Positions 43,202-58,200 of a DNA stretch of 64,000 nucleotides are shown here, piece after piece. A program made the position numbers and the translations under genes. Source of the stretch: Candidatus Omnitrophota bacterium (GTDB taxonomy: Bacteria > Omnitrophota > Gorgyraeia > 2-01-FULL-45-10); the NCBI GenBank assembly GCA_041650805.1, contig JBAZKM010000006.1, forward strand, positions 105,069 through 169,068, given 5' to 3'. Each line of letters starts with the position of its first letter. Position 1 is the stretch's first letter. A model generated the notes under the pieces. It did not search any database. It saw nothing but the letters and a program-made list of their open reading frames with translations, and was not told where the DNA came from.

Positions 43202-46200
43202 AAATCGCATAAACGATTTGCCATTTTCTTTCTAATAGCCATACTATCTCTCATATCTTCTATTTTAACCCCGCCCGCATCGGCGGCCCAGATAAAACGC
43301 GTACAGACCGGCGATGTCTATTTCGATATCGATGATACGAGCGCCATCGTCTCTTTCGACGCCGTCGACCAGACGAAGACGCTCGTCTTCCTGTATCCCG
43401 ACGCGGACTATACCACCGTCCACCTCCTCAGGAACACGCTATTCACCTCGCAGTTCGAGTCGGACTCATCCCTCGTCATATCCCGCGCCGCCGGAAGCGC
43501 GGGCGCCACTGTGCGTTATTACCTGATAGAGTTCAGTGAAGGCGTGACCGTCCAGAGGGGCCTCAGCTCCTTCCTCGCCGGCGTCATAACCAATGATAAG
43601 TACCGTATAAAAGATATAGCTTTGCCCGAATCGGTCGAGCTAGATAAATCGATATCTTTCGTAGATGCAAGCATGACGCAGAGCTACGCTTATACCGACG
43701 AACTCGCGCTTATCTCCAGCCGCATAATCAACGACGGCGCGACCCTCCGGCTCGAAAGGTGCGCCACCAACGACGAGACGAGAGTTATCACCATGATATG
43801 GCAGGTGATAGAGTTCGACACCGATACGCTGGTCCGGCAAGGCGAGACATTCATAGGGAACAGCGCGACTTACAATACCTCGGCCATCTCACCCGTGATA
43901 CCTGCCGGGAAGCTTGACAAGTGCGCCCTCTTTTATAGCTACAGGGCGAACAATACCGTGAACGGGAATGAGAGCTTATACAGGATAGACGGCAGTATTC
44001 AAAACGCGACCCTCGTCAATTTTACGAGAGGGAACCAGACGGGCGCCACCAATACATCCGTCTGGGTCGACTGGTACGTTGCGGAGTTCCAGGATGAGTC
44101 GACATTCGTCCAGACGAACGTCACCACGCTCGCGGCAGGCGAGACCGGCGGCGCCGTCACGTTGACCAATGCCACAAACCCGGCAAGGACCTTTGTCAGG
44201 GTCGGAGTCGCCGGCCCGAATACCCAGACCAATACTTATGAAGATGATACCGAGCTCTGCCCTGAGACGGAGAAATTGCAGGGGCTCGCGTTCGACCCGT
44301 CAACGAATTCGATATGGGTGACAGGGTATCTTACGGATAGTATCTATAAGGTGAATGCCACCACCGGTAACCTGACCGGCACATATCCCGTCGGCGTGAA
44401 CCCGATCGCCGTAGTTTACGATCCGTCGAACCTTGCCGTATGGGTGGCCAATTACGGGTCGAATAACGTGACGAAGCTGTATGCCTCCAACGGGACGGAG
44501 ATAGGGAACTACTCTGTCGGCACGAAGCCGATGGACATCGCCTATGACTATTCGAACGCCACTACCCAGTACATCTGGACGGCGAACTACGGGTCGCAGA
44601 ATGTGACCAAATTGTACGCCAATAACGGCACTTTAAGGTGCACCAACGCCACGAGCCAGGTCAATCCCACATCCATCTGTTATGACCCTGACGGTAAACA
44701 GATATATGTCACGTTCTGGAGCGGTTCCACGGGCGAGCAGGCCTCCAGGGCCCCCTGTTATAATAACAATGTCACCGTAGCGTGGAACGCGATCGATACG
44801 GGCACCACCAACCAGGGGCAGATAAGGGTGCGCTGGGCCGATACGAAGGGCTACACGGGCATGAACGCCTCGAGCGGCAGTATGTGGATAACACAGCAGC
44901 GCCTCCACCAGTGCCGCCGGATATACGTGAATGAGTCGGGCGCGAACTATTATCCGGAACTCTCTCCGATAGGCGTGGCGTGGGACAATAACACCAAGAC
45001 CGTCTGGATCACGAATTACGCGTCAAATACGCTCTCGAAGATGTATCCCAATAACGGTACGGACACGGGCCCCTTTACTACGATAGCAAATCCCTACGAT
45101 GTCGTCTACGCCCCGAACGATACCTCCATGTGGGTCTCATGCTCCGGCCCCGCATCGCTGCAGCACTTTGATACGGACGGCACGCTCCTCGGCACCTATC
45201 GGCTGGTCAACATAAGCGATACGATCTACCTCGCCCGCCAGAATACGGGCTGTAATCTTACGGCGCACTGGTATGTAGGGGAGTTCTCCCCGGTGAATAT
45301 AAAGGATCCTAACGGCGTCGGCGAGGTCTGGCGCGTCGGCCAGGTAAAGCAGATCAACTGGACACAGTCATCCGATGTGATAGGCCATACGCTCGCCATA
45401 AGCGCGAATCTGGCTAACAGCACCAATATATCGAATTACACAGTCATCAACGGCTCCGTCCCGGCCTCTTCCAATAACACAGGCACGTTCAACTGGAATG
45501 TCACCTCTACCATAGGCGGGGCCAACTCCATAGGCAAACTCGTCAGGATAGGCATAAAGGACACGAATCTCACCGCGAGAAACTACGATGTCTCGAACGC
45601 GCCTTTCGAGATAAAGGGTGATATACCGGCCGTGACTGCGCCGGTCGGCGGCGAGGACTGGCGCGTGGGAGAGAGCCACGACATCACCTGGACGAAGGCG
45701 GGGGACCTGAGCGCCAATAACTTCAGTATAAGCTTATCGAGTGACGGCGGCGGCAACTGGACGGTCATAAATAACACCACTTCCGGCAGTGCCACCACTT
45801 ACAACTGGACGATACCCGATACCGCTGAGACCGGCGGTTCGATGCGGATAAATGTGAGCTGGGAGGGCGACCCACTCAACGTGACGGCAATGTCGCCCGC
45901 CAACTTTACCGTAAGGGCCAAGATAAATGTAACTTATCCTACAACGGGTGTGGAGTGGCTTGCCCAGAGTAACGGCACCATCACCTGGACCAGGAACGGT
46001 TCGTGGTCGCCAAATACGGTCAGTATATATTACAGGAATGCCACAGGCACAAACCAGCTCATAAACGGGAGCGTGCCGGCAAATAATTCGACCGGCCCGA
46101 ATGTAGGCAGTTACTTCTGGGACAACATAACCGTGAACGCTTCCAGCGCCGCCACGCGCATATATATAGAGAGCAACGTCGACTCAGCCGTCAATTCCAC

Positions 46201-49200
46201 ATCCGAGGCCTTCACAATATTCCCTTATATAGAGGTGACCTATCCGAACACCGACGACGTCGTATGGAACGTGACCGACAGCGTACCGATAAACTGGACG
46301 CTATACGGCTCTATGGACACCGTCGATATCTGGTATAATAATTCGAGCGGCTGGTCAAAGTTAGGGGACAGTGTGAACGCGAGCGGCGGGACATGGATGT
46401 GGTACAACATCCCCGTCTCCTACGCGAGCGAGACCGCGTACATATGGGTCGCCAAGCACACCACGGCCGGCGCGCCGGTCATACCGAGCGATGCCTCGAA
46501 CTACCCCGCAAGGATACGCGGAAAGATAAGCGTCGGCAAGCCCGCGTTGAACAATATCTATACGATAAACAGCTCCCAGTATATAAACTGGACGGCAAGC
46601 GGTTTTGGCGCTTCCGAGAAGGTGAGGATCAAATTCTCTCCGTCCGGCGCCATGGACCCCGGGAACCTGACGAACCTGACGAACGCCACCACGGACCCGG
46701 TCGCCAACAACCAGACGTGGACGTGGGCCGCCGTGCCGAAGAACGTTACCAATGTGGGAAAGATACGGGTTGAGTGGACCAGCAATAACTCGACCTATGG
46801 CGACTCCGCCAACTTCTCCATAAAGGGGAGTATAGACGTGAACCTCCCCAACACCACAACTACCTATTATATAGGAAGCGCGATGCCTATAAACTGGTCT
46901 GTGCCTGCCGCCTCGAACGGCTGTATAGGCGCCGTCGAATTGAGGTACGTACTTGAGAACGGGAGCGGCGCCTCGACCAATATCTCCAACGGCACGGGCT
47001 GGTGGTTCGATGAAAGCGGCCAATACAGCTGGCCGATCCCGGAAAGCGCCAGCATAAGCGACGCGGTGAGGATAAAGGCCGTGATGGCTAACGACTCGTC
47101 CAACGTATCGAACCTTTCAAGCGTGCCATGCAGGATAATGGGCGTCCTGAATGTCACCTCACCGGACAACGGCACCCAGGCCTGGAAGATAGGCTCTACG
47201 TACCCGATCACATGGAACCGGAACGGGACGAACCTGGGCAATATAAACATCACATTCTTTAACGGGAGCTCCAATATAACCATATACTCATCTTACGATT
47301 CCGCGGTGGGCACGGCCGACTGGACCGTCAATAATACGACGATGGGAAGCGGCCAGAGGATGGACAATGTCACGGTAAGGATAGCGTCCATAACTTATCC
47401 CAGTTATACATACGATATATCATCCGCGCCTTTCTCTATCGTCCCGAATATCGATGTCACCTGGCCCGATATCCTCAATACGACGCTCTATGTCGATACC
47501 AACGTCACTATACAATGGACCGTCCTGGGCGATCTCGACAAGGTCAACGTATATTATTCGCAGGACGGCGGTTCGACCTGGGGTAGCCCCATCGCCGAAG
47601 GAGAGGCGAACGACGGGAATTTCACCTGGCAGGTCCCGAACCAGAATATACAGGAAGCCGACTCCAAACTGAAGATATGCAATTACTATTACAATCTCAC
47701 ACCATCGGCTGCCGGCGGCGAATCGAGGAGCTTCACCATAAAACAGAATATAGAGATACTGCACCCCAACGCCACGGACAGGCCCCAGGTCGGCCAGGCC
47801 TTCGCTATCCAGTTCATGCCTCACGGGACCGTGGGCAAGGTCAACATAAGCTGGTACAACGGTTCGAGCTGGACGGAGCTTGTGAATAATACGAGCACCA
47901 CGCCCGGCATAGTCAATACCTTCAACTGGCCGGAGGTGCCGGATGAGATGTCCACAGCAGTCAACAGGATCAGGATAGAGAGCGAGACGTACGGAGGTGT
48001 TAATAACACATCAGGGCTATTCCCCATAGTGGGATATATAAATGTCACCGAGCCGAACGCCAGCTACTATGCCAAGGCCGGCTCTATAGCAAGCGCGCCG
48101 TTACGCTGGTCCTATAGCGGTACCAAGGTGGGGGATGTCTATATTAAATATTCTACCAACGACGGCCAGAACTGGACCAATATCTCCACCGTACCCGCCA
48201 CTTACGGCGGCAACTACACCTGGCCCCTCGTCCCGTCCCTCAAGAATAACCTGACGAGGATAAGCGTCACCGACGTCAACGACTCAAACACCACCAATAT
48301 GTCGGAGCGGTTCGAGATAATAGGCGCTGTGACCATGGGCCTGCCGAACGGCGGAGAGACGTGGAAGGCCGATTCGACGCGCGAGATCACATGGAACGCG
48401 GAGGCCGTTTCGACGGTATCCCTCTACTATAGCGTGAATAACGGCACCGGATGGACTCCGATACCGGATGCCGAAGGGCTGAATGCCGGTGACGAGTCGT
48501 TCAACTGGAGCATATCTAACAGCATGCCGATCACGGCCAATGCGTCTATCAGGATAGACGACTCGACCAATTCCACTATAAACGACACGTCCGACGCCGT
48601 CTTCAACATAGCGCCCGATATAAACGTTCTCCATCCCGAGACGCAGGCGGACGTCCTCATAGCGGAAGAGTCGGGCAACATAACGTGGACATGGACGGGC
48701 GATTTCGATAACATCACGCTCCAGTATTCCACCGATAACGGCGGGAACTGGAGTTACGTCAATCCTGCCACGCCCCAGGTGCCCAATACAGGCACATACG
48801 AATGGACATCGGTGAACGGCACCGTCATCTCCAAGAACTGCCTGGTGAGGATAAGCCATCCGGATAATGTCACTTATAACTCGACTTCAAACGCTACGTT
48901 CCCCATAAGGGGCAAGATAACCCTCGACAGGCCCAATGACCCGAACGAGGCCTGGCGCATGGGTAATACATATCCCATAAACTGGACGAAGCAGGGCAAT
49001 ATGTCCACGGTCAATATATATTATTCGACAAATGACGGCGCGTCCTGGGCCAGGATAAACCCCGATGCCGAAAATGCGTCGAACGGCACTTATAATTGGG
49101 CTATAAATGCGACCACCACACCTTCCTCCAGGGCCAGGATAAGCGTCAACTACACGGCGGATGAGGCGAACGTCTCCGCAATGTCGGCGCAGTACTTCAG

Positions 49201-52200
49201 GGTGACGAAGCTCGCGGTCACGGCGCCTAACGGCGGCCAGAACTGGAGGTCGGGTTCGACCTATGAGATAACCTGGCAGAGCGGCAATATAAGCAAGGTC
49301 AATGTCACATACTCCCTTACCAACGGTTCGTCCTGGTTCGCCGTCCCGAACGGGACCGATATAAACGCCTCGGATAACAGCCTGAATTGGACGGTGGGGA
49401 ACACGACCAACTGCTCGAATATAGCCCTCATAAGGGTCGAGGACACATCCAATGCCACACTGAACGATACCTCCGACGCCTTCTTTGCCGTCATACCGAA
49501 CTTCACAATAACGCATCCCAGGAACGGGGACCCTGTCCTGGCCGGTGACCCGTATAATATAACATGGAACAAGACGGGCTCCAACATAGGCAACGTGAAG
49601 ATCGAATATTCGACCGGCGGCAACTCGAGCTGGATCTCCATAAACGATTCCGCATCGAGCACATCCCCGTATTACTGGAGCTCTGTATCCGGCGAAAACC
49701 TATCCAATGACTGTTATGTGCGGCTCACGAGCGTAAATAATGCTAACGGGTCCAACGAGAACGACCTCGCCTTCTATATAAGAGGCAACATCACCCTTAC
49801 CGCTCCCATCGGCGGGGAGGACTTCCAGGTCGGCAACCCGACCAACGTGACGTGGACTAAGTCGGGTAACTTCTCAAGCGTCGATATATACTATTCACCC
49901 GATAACGGTTCGAATATCTCCAACTGGACCAAGATAAACCCGAGCCCGATAAACGCGTCTCTCGGCACATACCAGTGGAACATAACCTACAGCGAAACGA
50001 CGACGACCCAGGGTCTCATAAGGGTATTGAACCCCGACGACGGCCTGAACGCCACCTACGACACCTCCTCGGACACGTTCAACATAATAGGGACCCTCGT
50101 CCTCAACTACCCGAACGATGACGGTGTGGTCCTCACGTATGACGGCACCGGTTCCAAGTGCCAGGTGAACTGGACGAGGTACGGCGGCATAGCTACCGTC
50201 AACCTCACTTACAAGAATTATGACACCAATAATACAACGGTCATAAACAGCAGTGTCGACGCAAGTTTACAGAAATATAACTGGACGATACCCGATGAGG
50301 TAGGCACCAACATGAAGGTGAGGATAAGGGATAACGATAACGACAACGTCACCGACGAGTCCAACTACTCTTTTGCCATAAAGGGGACGATACAGCTGAT
50401 ACAGCCGAACGGCAATGAGAACTGGACGGTCAATTCCGTGCCCAAGCCGCAGATACAGTGGAAGACGAGGGGCGCCTATCCGGGGATGATCCTTATCCAG
50501 TACGCCACGGACAATGCCACCTGGAAAGGCAACTATACCATGGCCGCCGGGGCCGATAATGCCACGGTCTCATACAACTGGACGGTGCCCGATGATATAG
50601 CCAACACCGTCAAGGCGAGGGTATTGACACAGGTGAGCGATGCCAAGGTCGACGTGAACGACACATCGGACGCGAACTTCAGCATAATAGGTAACATCTC
50701 CCTCAATGCGCCTACGGGCGGCCAGACATTCCTCTATCCGGACAGTGCCACGATCGATATAAACTGGACCGCCAAGGGGACCGTGACCCCGGTGAGGATA
50801 GAGTATTCTCTCGATAACGGTTCGAACTGGGACGATATCACCAATAACTTCACCGGCGTCGAGGGGTATAACAACTATTCGTGGCCCACACCGGACGAGA
50901 GGAGCGCAAGATGCCTCATAAAGGTCTCGGATAACAGGACCGCCTTCTACGACCACGCGACCAATCAGTCGTCGTCCGTCTTCAAGATATGGCCTAAGCT
51001 GAACCTGACCGAGCCGGTCTCCGGCCAGAACGTCGTCGCCCACTCGAGCGATACTCCTATAAGATGGACATATACAGGGACGAAGATAAAGAACGTTACT
51101 ATCGCGTATTCCACGAACGGCGGCACCAACTATAGTGCTATTGAAACGGTCGCTGTGACGCAGAACGGCACCTATGTATGGCCGCTTGTCCCTACCACCA
51201 CCTGTGACGATAATGCCAGAGTAAGCATTACCGATGCGGATGACGCGAATATATCGAATGCCACCCCGCTCTTCAACATCGTTGGAAGTATTCTCCTGAC
51301 CCAGCCGAACGGGGGCGAGAACTGGACGGCCGGCTCCTCGAGACAGATACAATGGACGAGGTTCGCCGTATCGACGCTAAATATAAGTTACTCCACGAAT
51401 AACGGCGGCATATGGAATGACATAAACTCGAGTTACGACACCACGACTAACACCTCCATATCGTGGGACATACCGAGCGACACCGCCATCACCAACCAGG
51501 CGAAGATACGCATACAGGATACGGCCAATCCCGATAATGTGAGCGATATCTGCGATAACACTTTCAATATTACAGCCAGCCTGAACATTCTCCACCCTGA
51601 GACCCAGAGCGATGTCTTCATAGCGGAGGATACGCACTACATCACATGGTCGAAGACGGGGACCGGTTTGAGCGAGGTCAAGCTCGAATACTCCACGGAC
51701 AGCGGCGGCAACTGGAGCAACGTCAACGCGACGGCCAACGTCGACAATAACGGCAACTACACCTGGGTCTCGGTGAACGGTACGGCCCTCTCCGATAATT
51801 GTCTGGTCAGGATAAGCGACCCGGACAAGGCAGAGGTCAACTCCACATCCAACGCCACATTTGCTATAAAAGGCAAGATAACGCTCACCCGTCCCAATGA
51901 CGCGGATGAGAACTGGAGGGTAGGCACGGCCCAGAACATCACCTGGACGAAACAGGGGAATATGTCCTCGGTGAATATATACTACTCTAACAATAGCGGC
52001 ACGAGCTGGACGAAGGTGAACGCCGCACCGGTCGACTGTGCCGGCGGCAACTACTCATGGACTATAAACGCCTCCACCGTGCCTTCTACCCAGGCGAAGA
52101 TAAGCGTGAACTACACGCTCGATGAGTCGAACGTCTCCGATTCCTCGACGAACTCGTTCAACGTCACAAAACTGATGGTCACAAGCCCCAATGCCGGGAC

Positions 52201-55200
52201 GGAGAACTGGAAGGCGGGCTCCACTTATGAGATAACCTGGAGTTCCCTGGCCATATCCAAGGTCAATATCAGATATTCGACTAACGGCGGCTCTTCATAT
52301 ACGCTCGTGCCCGGGGCCGATAACGTCACCGCCTCTGACCAATCGTTCAACTGGACTGTAAACAATACCACCGCCATATCGAACCAGGCGTTGATACTGG
52401 TGGAGGACTCATCGAACGCGACCGTGAACGACACCTCCAACAGCACATTCAACTTCACCCCCGACCTGAACATCCTCCATCCGGAGACATCCGGCGATAT
52501 CGTGATAGCGGAGGACCCGTACTACATCACTTGGTCCAAAACGGGGACAGGCCTGAGCGAGGTCAAGCTTGAGTACTCCACTGACGGCGGAGGCAACTGG
52601 TCGAACGTGAACGGCACAGGCAATGTGGACAATAACGGTAATTATACCTGGACTTCGGTGAACGGCACGAAACTCTCCGACAACTGCCTGGTGAGGGTTA
52701 GCGACCCCGCTAAGGCAGATTCGAATTCTACTTCGAGCTCCGCCTTCCCTATAAAAGGTAAGATCACATTGACCGCCCCTGTCGATGCCGATGAAAATTG
52801 GCGCATAGGTACGATCCACAACATCACCTGGACGAAACAGGGGAATATGTCCTCGGTGAATATATACTACTCTAACAATAGCGGCACGAGCTGGACGAAG
52901 GTGAATGCCGCCCCTGTCGACTGCGCCGGCGGCAACTATTCCTGGACGATAAATGCCTCCACCGTACCTTCTACCCAGGCGAAGATAAGCGTGAACTACA
53001 CAGGCGATGAACTGAACGTGTCGAGCGCCTCTACCAATGTATTCAATGTCACGAAGCTCATGGTCACAAGCCCCAATGCCGGGACAGAGAGCTGGAAGTC
53101 GGGCGCCACTTATGAGATAACCTGGAGTTCCCTGGCCATATCCAAGGTAAACCTGTACTATTCGCTCAATAACGGTTCCTCTTACACGGCCATACCGGAT
53201 GCCGACAATATCACCGCGTCAAACCAGTCCTTCAACTGGACGATAAACAGCTCGATCCAGTTGTCGAACCAGACCCTGGTGCTCGTAGGCGACTCTTCCA
53301 ATGCGACGGTGAATGACACATCGAACGCCACGTTCTCGATAATACCCGACCTGAACATCCTCCACCCGGAGACGCAGTCAGACGTCTTCATAGCGGAGGA
53401 TACGCACTACATAACGTGGTCGAAGACGGGAACGGGCCTGAGCGAAGTTAAGCTCGAATATTCCACGGACAACGGCGGGAACTGGAGTAACGTCAACGCG
53501 ACGGCCAACGTCGACAATAACGGTAACTATACCTGGGTCTCGGTCAACGGCACGGCCCTCTCCGATAACTGCCTTGTGAGAGTAAGCGATCCGAGCAGGG
53601 CGGATGTCAACTCCACCTCCAACGCCACATTCGCCATAAAGGGCAAGGTAACGCTCACAAGGCCCAATGACGCGGACGAGAACTGGAGGGTCGGCACGAC
53701 CCAGAATATCACATGGACGACACAGGGCAATATGTCCACCGTCAATGTCTACTATTCCACCAACGGAGGCACGAGCTGGTCCAAGATAAACCCGAGCCCC
53801 GTGAACGCCTCCGGTGGGAACTACAGCTGGGCAATAAACGCGACGACGACCCCCACTACGAACGCCAAGATAAGCGTGAACTACACGCTGGACGAAGGTA
53901 ACGTCTCCGACTCGTCATTCGACTCCTTCAAGGTGACGAAACTTATGGTCACCTATCCCAATAACGGCACGGAGTTCTGGAAGGCGGGGGACACGTATGA
54001 GATAACCTGGAGCTCCCTGGCCATATCCAAGGTCAACGTGAAGTATTCCCTGAACAACGGGTCGAGCTGGTCGCTCCTGCCGAACGGCGACAACGTCACG
54101 GCGACCGACCAGTCATTCAACTGGACGATCGCAAACGCCACCCAGGTCTCCAACAATGCCTCGATCCTGATAGAGGATATATCGAACGCTACCGTGAACG
54201 ACACCTCTAACGCCACATTCGCCATAATACCGAACCTCACCATAACCCATCCGCAGTCGGGCGACCCTGTGAGGGCGGAAGATCCATACAACATCAACTG
54301 GACCAAGACGGGCACCGTAATAGGCAACGTGAAACTGGAGTACTCCATTAACGGTAATACGAGCTGGGTCTCTATAAACGACTCGACATCGAGTAACCCG
54401 CCGTACAATTGGGACCCGGTCCCGGCCGATGCGCTCTCCGAGGACTGCTACGTCCGTATAACGAGCCTGGGCAATGCGAACGCCACCGATGAATCGAACA
54501 CCGCCTTCTATATAAGAGGCAATATTACGGTCAATGCCCCGAACGGCGATGAGAATATTCCTGTCGGCAACAAGACGAATGTGACCTGGTCGCGGAAGGG
54601 CAGCATAACGTCGGTCAATATCTACTACTCTTCCGATAACGGCGCGAACTGGACCCAGATCAAGTCGAATGCCCCGTCCGGCGCCACCGGGAGCTGGGAG
54701 TGGAATATAGACAATAACACCACGACCTCGACCCAGTGCCTCATAAATATCACGGACCCGAATAACGAGGCGAACGTTTGGGATTCCTCGAATAATACCT
54801 TCAATATCATAGGCCGGCTCGAGATGACATATCCGGCCAACAATACCACCGTCATCACCTACCCGGGTTATGCCAACCTCACCTGGAACAAATACGGCGG
54901 CATACAGTACCTGCAGGTGCGTTATTCCAACGACGGGGGTGAGACGTGGCCCGACTCAAAGATAATCACCAATAATACCTCCGCCTCGGGGAGCCCTCTC
55001 AACTGGACGATAGTGAACGATATGAGCGCAGAGGTCAAGATAAAGGTGACCGATAAGGATAACGCCAATGTCACCGCCGAGTCGAACGATACCTTCTCCA
55101 TAAAAGGGAGCATCCTCGTGATATCGCCTAACGGGAACGAGAATATCACGGTCAATACGACGCATATAATACAGTGGAAGACGAGAGGCACCTATATACA

Positions 55201-58200
55201 GCCGATACTCCTCCAGTATTCGATCGATAACGGTTCGAACTGGACCGACATAGATACCGCCTTTGCGGGCGGCGACGATGAGGTGAAGAACTACTCCTGG
55301 AGCGTACCCAACAATATAACGGATGTGGCCAAGGTCAGGGTCCTCACCCAGGAGAACGTATCGACTATAGACGTGACGGATATCTCGAACGCTACGCTCA
55401 AGATAATAGGTAACGTCAGCATCGTCCAGCCGAACGGCGGCCAGATATGGTACTATAACGACAGCCAGCAGATAACATGGAATTCAAAAGGCACCTTCCC
55501 CGTGAGGATCGAATATTCCAACGATTCGGGTGTCTCCAACTGGACCGTTGTAAATAATACCTTTACATCCAATCCCGGCTTTAACGCCTACAACTGGACC
55601 ATACCGGACGATAACTCGGAGTCCTGCCTCGTGAAGGTATCGGACAACAGGACCGTCTTCCAGGCACTTGCCACGGACACCTCGAACGCCACCTTCTCCA
55701 TAAGACCGGTCATAGATGTGACCCAGCCCGTTTCGAGCCAGAACGTCGTCGCCCATTCAAACGATACGGCGATACGGTGGACACACACGGGTTCCACCAT
55801 AGGCAACGTGAAGGTCCAATACTCCCTTGCGGGTACAGCTCCATGGACAGACATTGCGACCGTCGATGTCGCGAACGGTTCCAATTATGTATGGCCTCTG
55901 GTGCCTTCCTCAACGGCCTCCGGCGCAAAGATACAGGTCTATGACGTCAATAACGCGAACGTCACCAACACTTCGGAGGCTTTCAATATCATAGGAAGCC
56001 TGCTCCTCACCCAGCCGAACGGAGGCGAGAACTGGACGGCCGGTTCCTCCAGGCAGGTGCAGTGGACCAGGTACGCCGTGGATACGCTCAATATAAGTTA
56101 CTCCACGAATAACGGTTCCACATGGAATGATATAAACTCAAGTTACGACACGACGACCAATACCTCCATCTCGTGGGACATACCTGCCGATACCGCCATC
56201 AACAGCCAGGCAAAGGTACGCATACAGGATACGGACGATCCGACTAACGTGAGCGATATCTCTAATGATACCTTCAATATCACCGCCGACTTCAATATCC
56301 TCCATCCGGAGACCCAGTCGGACATCTTCATAGCCGAAGAGACGCACTACATAACCTGGTCAAAGACCGGGAGCGGATTAAGTAATGTCACGCTCGAATA
56401 TTCAACGGACGGCGGGGCCGTATGGCATGATGTGGACGAGAACTCCTCTACGGTGGACAATAACGGTAACTACACATGGGAGTCGGTGAACGGGACGATC
56501 CTTTCGAACGACTGCCGTATCAGGGTAACGGACCCGAATAAGCCCGAGATCAACTCCACGTCGAACACCAGTTTCATCATAAGAGGAAAGGTGGACCTTA
56601 CCCGTCCGGACGATGCCAATGAGAACTGGAGGGTCGGAGGCACTTATCCGATCACCTGGACGAAGAAGGGCAATGTCACTAACCTGAACATCTACTACTC
56701 TTCGAATGGCGGTACGAGCTGGTCCAAGATAAATCCTAACCCGATAGATGCTTCGCTGGGCATCTATAACTGGACGATAAACGCGACGACGACACCTACG
56801 ACTAGCGCCAAGATAAGCGTGAACTACACCCTCGATGAAGCGAATGTCTCCGACTCATCTTTCGACTCTTTCAAGGTGACGAAGCTCCTCGTCACGTATC
56901 CCAATAACGGGACCGAGTTCTGGAAGGCGGGGGACACATACGAGATAACATGGCAGAGCGCATCCATCTCCAAGGTCAACGTGAAGTATTCCCTGAACAA
57001 CGGGTCGAGCTGGTCACTCCTGCCGAACGGCGACAACGTCACGGCGACCGACCAGTCATTCAACTGGTCTATAGGGAATAACACCGTCGTTTCGAATAAT
57101 GCCCTGATATTCATAGAAGATACGACGAACTCGTCCGTGAACGACACCTCTAACGCCACATTCGCCATAATACCGAACCTCACCATAACCCATCCGCAGA
57201 ACGGTGACCCTGTGATAGGCGAAGACCCGTACAATATCACGTGGACGAAGTCCGGTAATTACACCGGCAACGTGAAGCTTGAGTACTCGACCGGAGGTAA
57301 TACAAGTTGGACTTCTATAAATAATTCCACATCATCCACTTCGCCGTACACCTGGAATCCCGTACCGGGAGAAGTGCTTTCGGAGGATTGCTATGTCCGC
57401 ATAACGGGCCTGGATAATGCGAATGCTACCGATGAATCGAACGCGGCTTTCTATATCAGGGGTAATATCACCGTGACTAGCCCCAACGGAGCCGATAACC
57501 TCCAGGTCATGACGCCATTCAACATCACCTGGTCGCGGAAGGGCAACATAACGTCGGTCAATATCTACTACTCTTCCGATAACGGCGCGAACTGGACCCA
57601 GATCAAGTCGAATGCCCCGTCCGGCGCCACCGGCAGCTGGGAGTGGAATGTCAGCGTCAATACGACTACATCCACCCAGGCCCTCATAAATATAACCGAC
57701 TCCAATAACGAGGCCAACACCTGGGATGTGTCGAACCAGACATTCAGCGTCATGGGTAAGTTGGACATCTCCTATCCCAATAACGCGACCGATGTCTTGA
57801 ACTATCCCGCCTATGCCAATATAACCTGGTCGAAGTACGGCGGCATATCGTACGTCCAGGTGAGGTACTCCAACGACTCCGGCGAGACATGGCCTGACGG
57901 CAAGATCATAGCGGCAAATATATCGGCCACCGCCTCCCCGCTCAACTGGACCGTGCCGAACGACATAAGCGCCAACCTGAAGATGAAGATACTGGATACC
58001 GGGAACATCAACGTAACGGATGAATCGAACAGCACCTTCTCCGTAAAAGGCGGCATCATGATCGTCGCCCCCAACGGCAACGAGAACTGGACCGTCAACT
58101 CTACGCAGACGATACAGTGGAAGACGACCGGTACCTACATACAGCCGATACTCTTGCAATATTCCGACAATAACGGGACCAACTGGACCGACATCGATAC

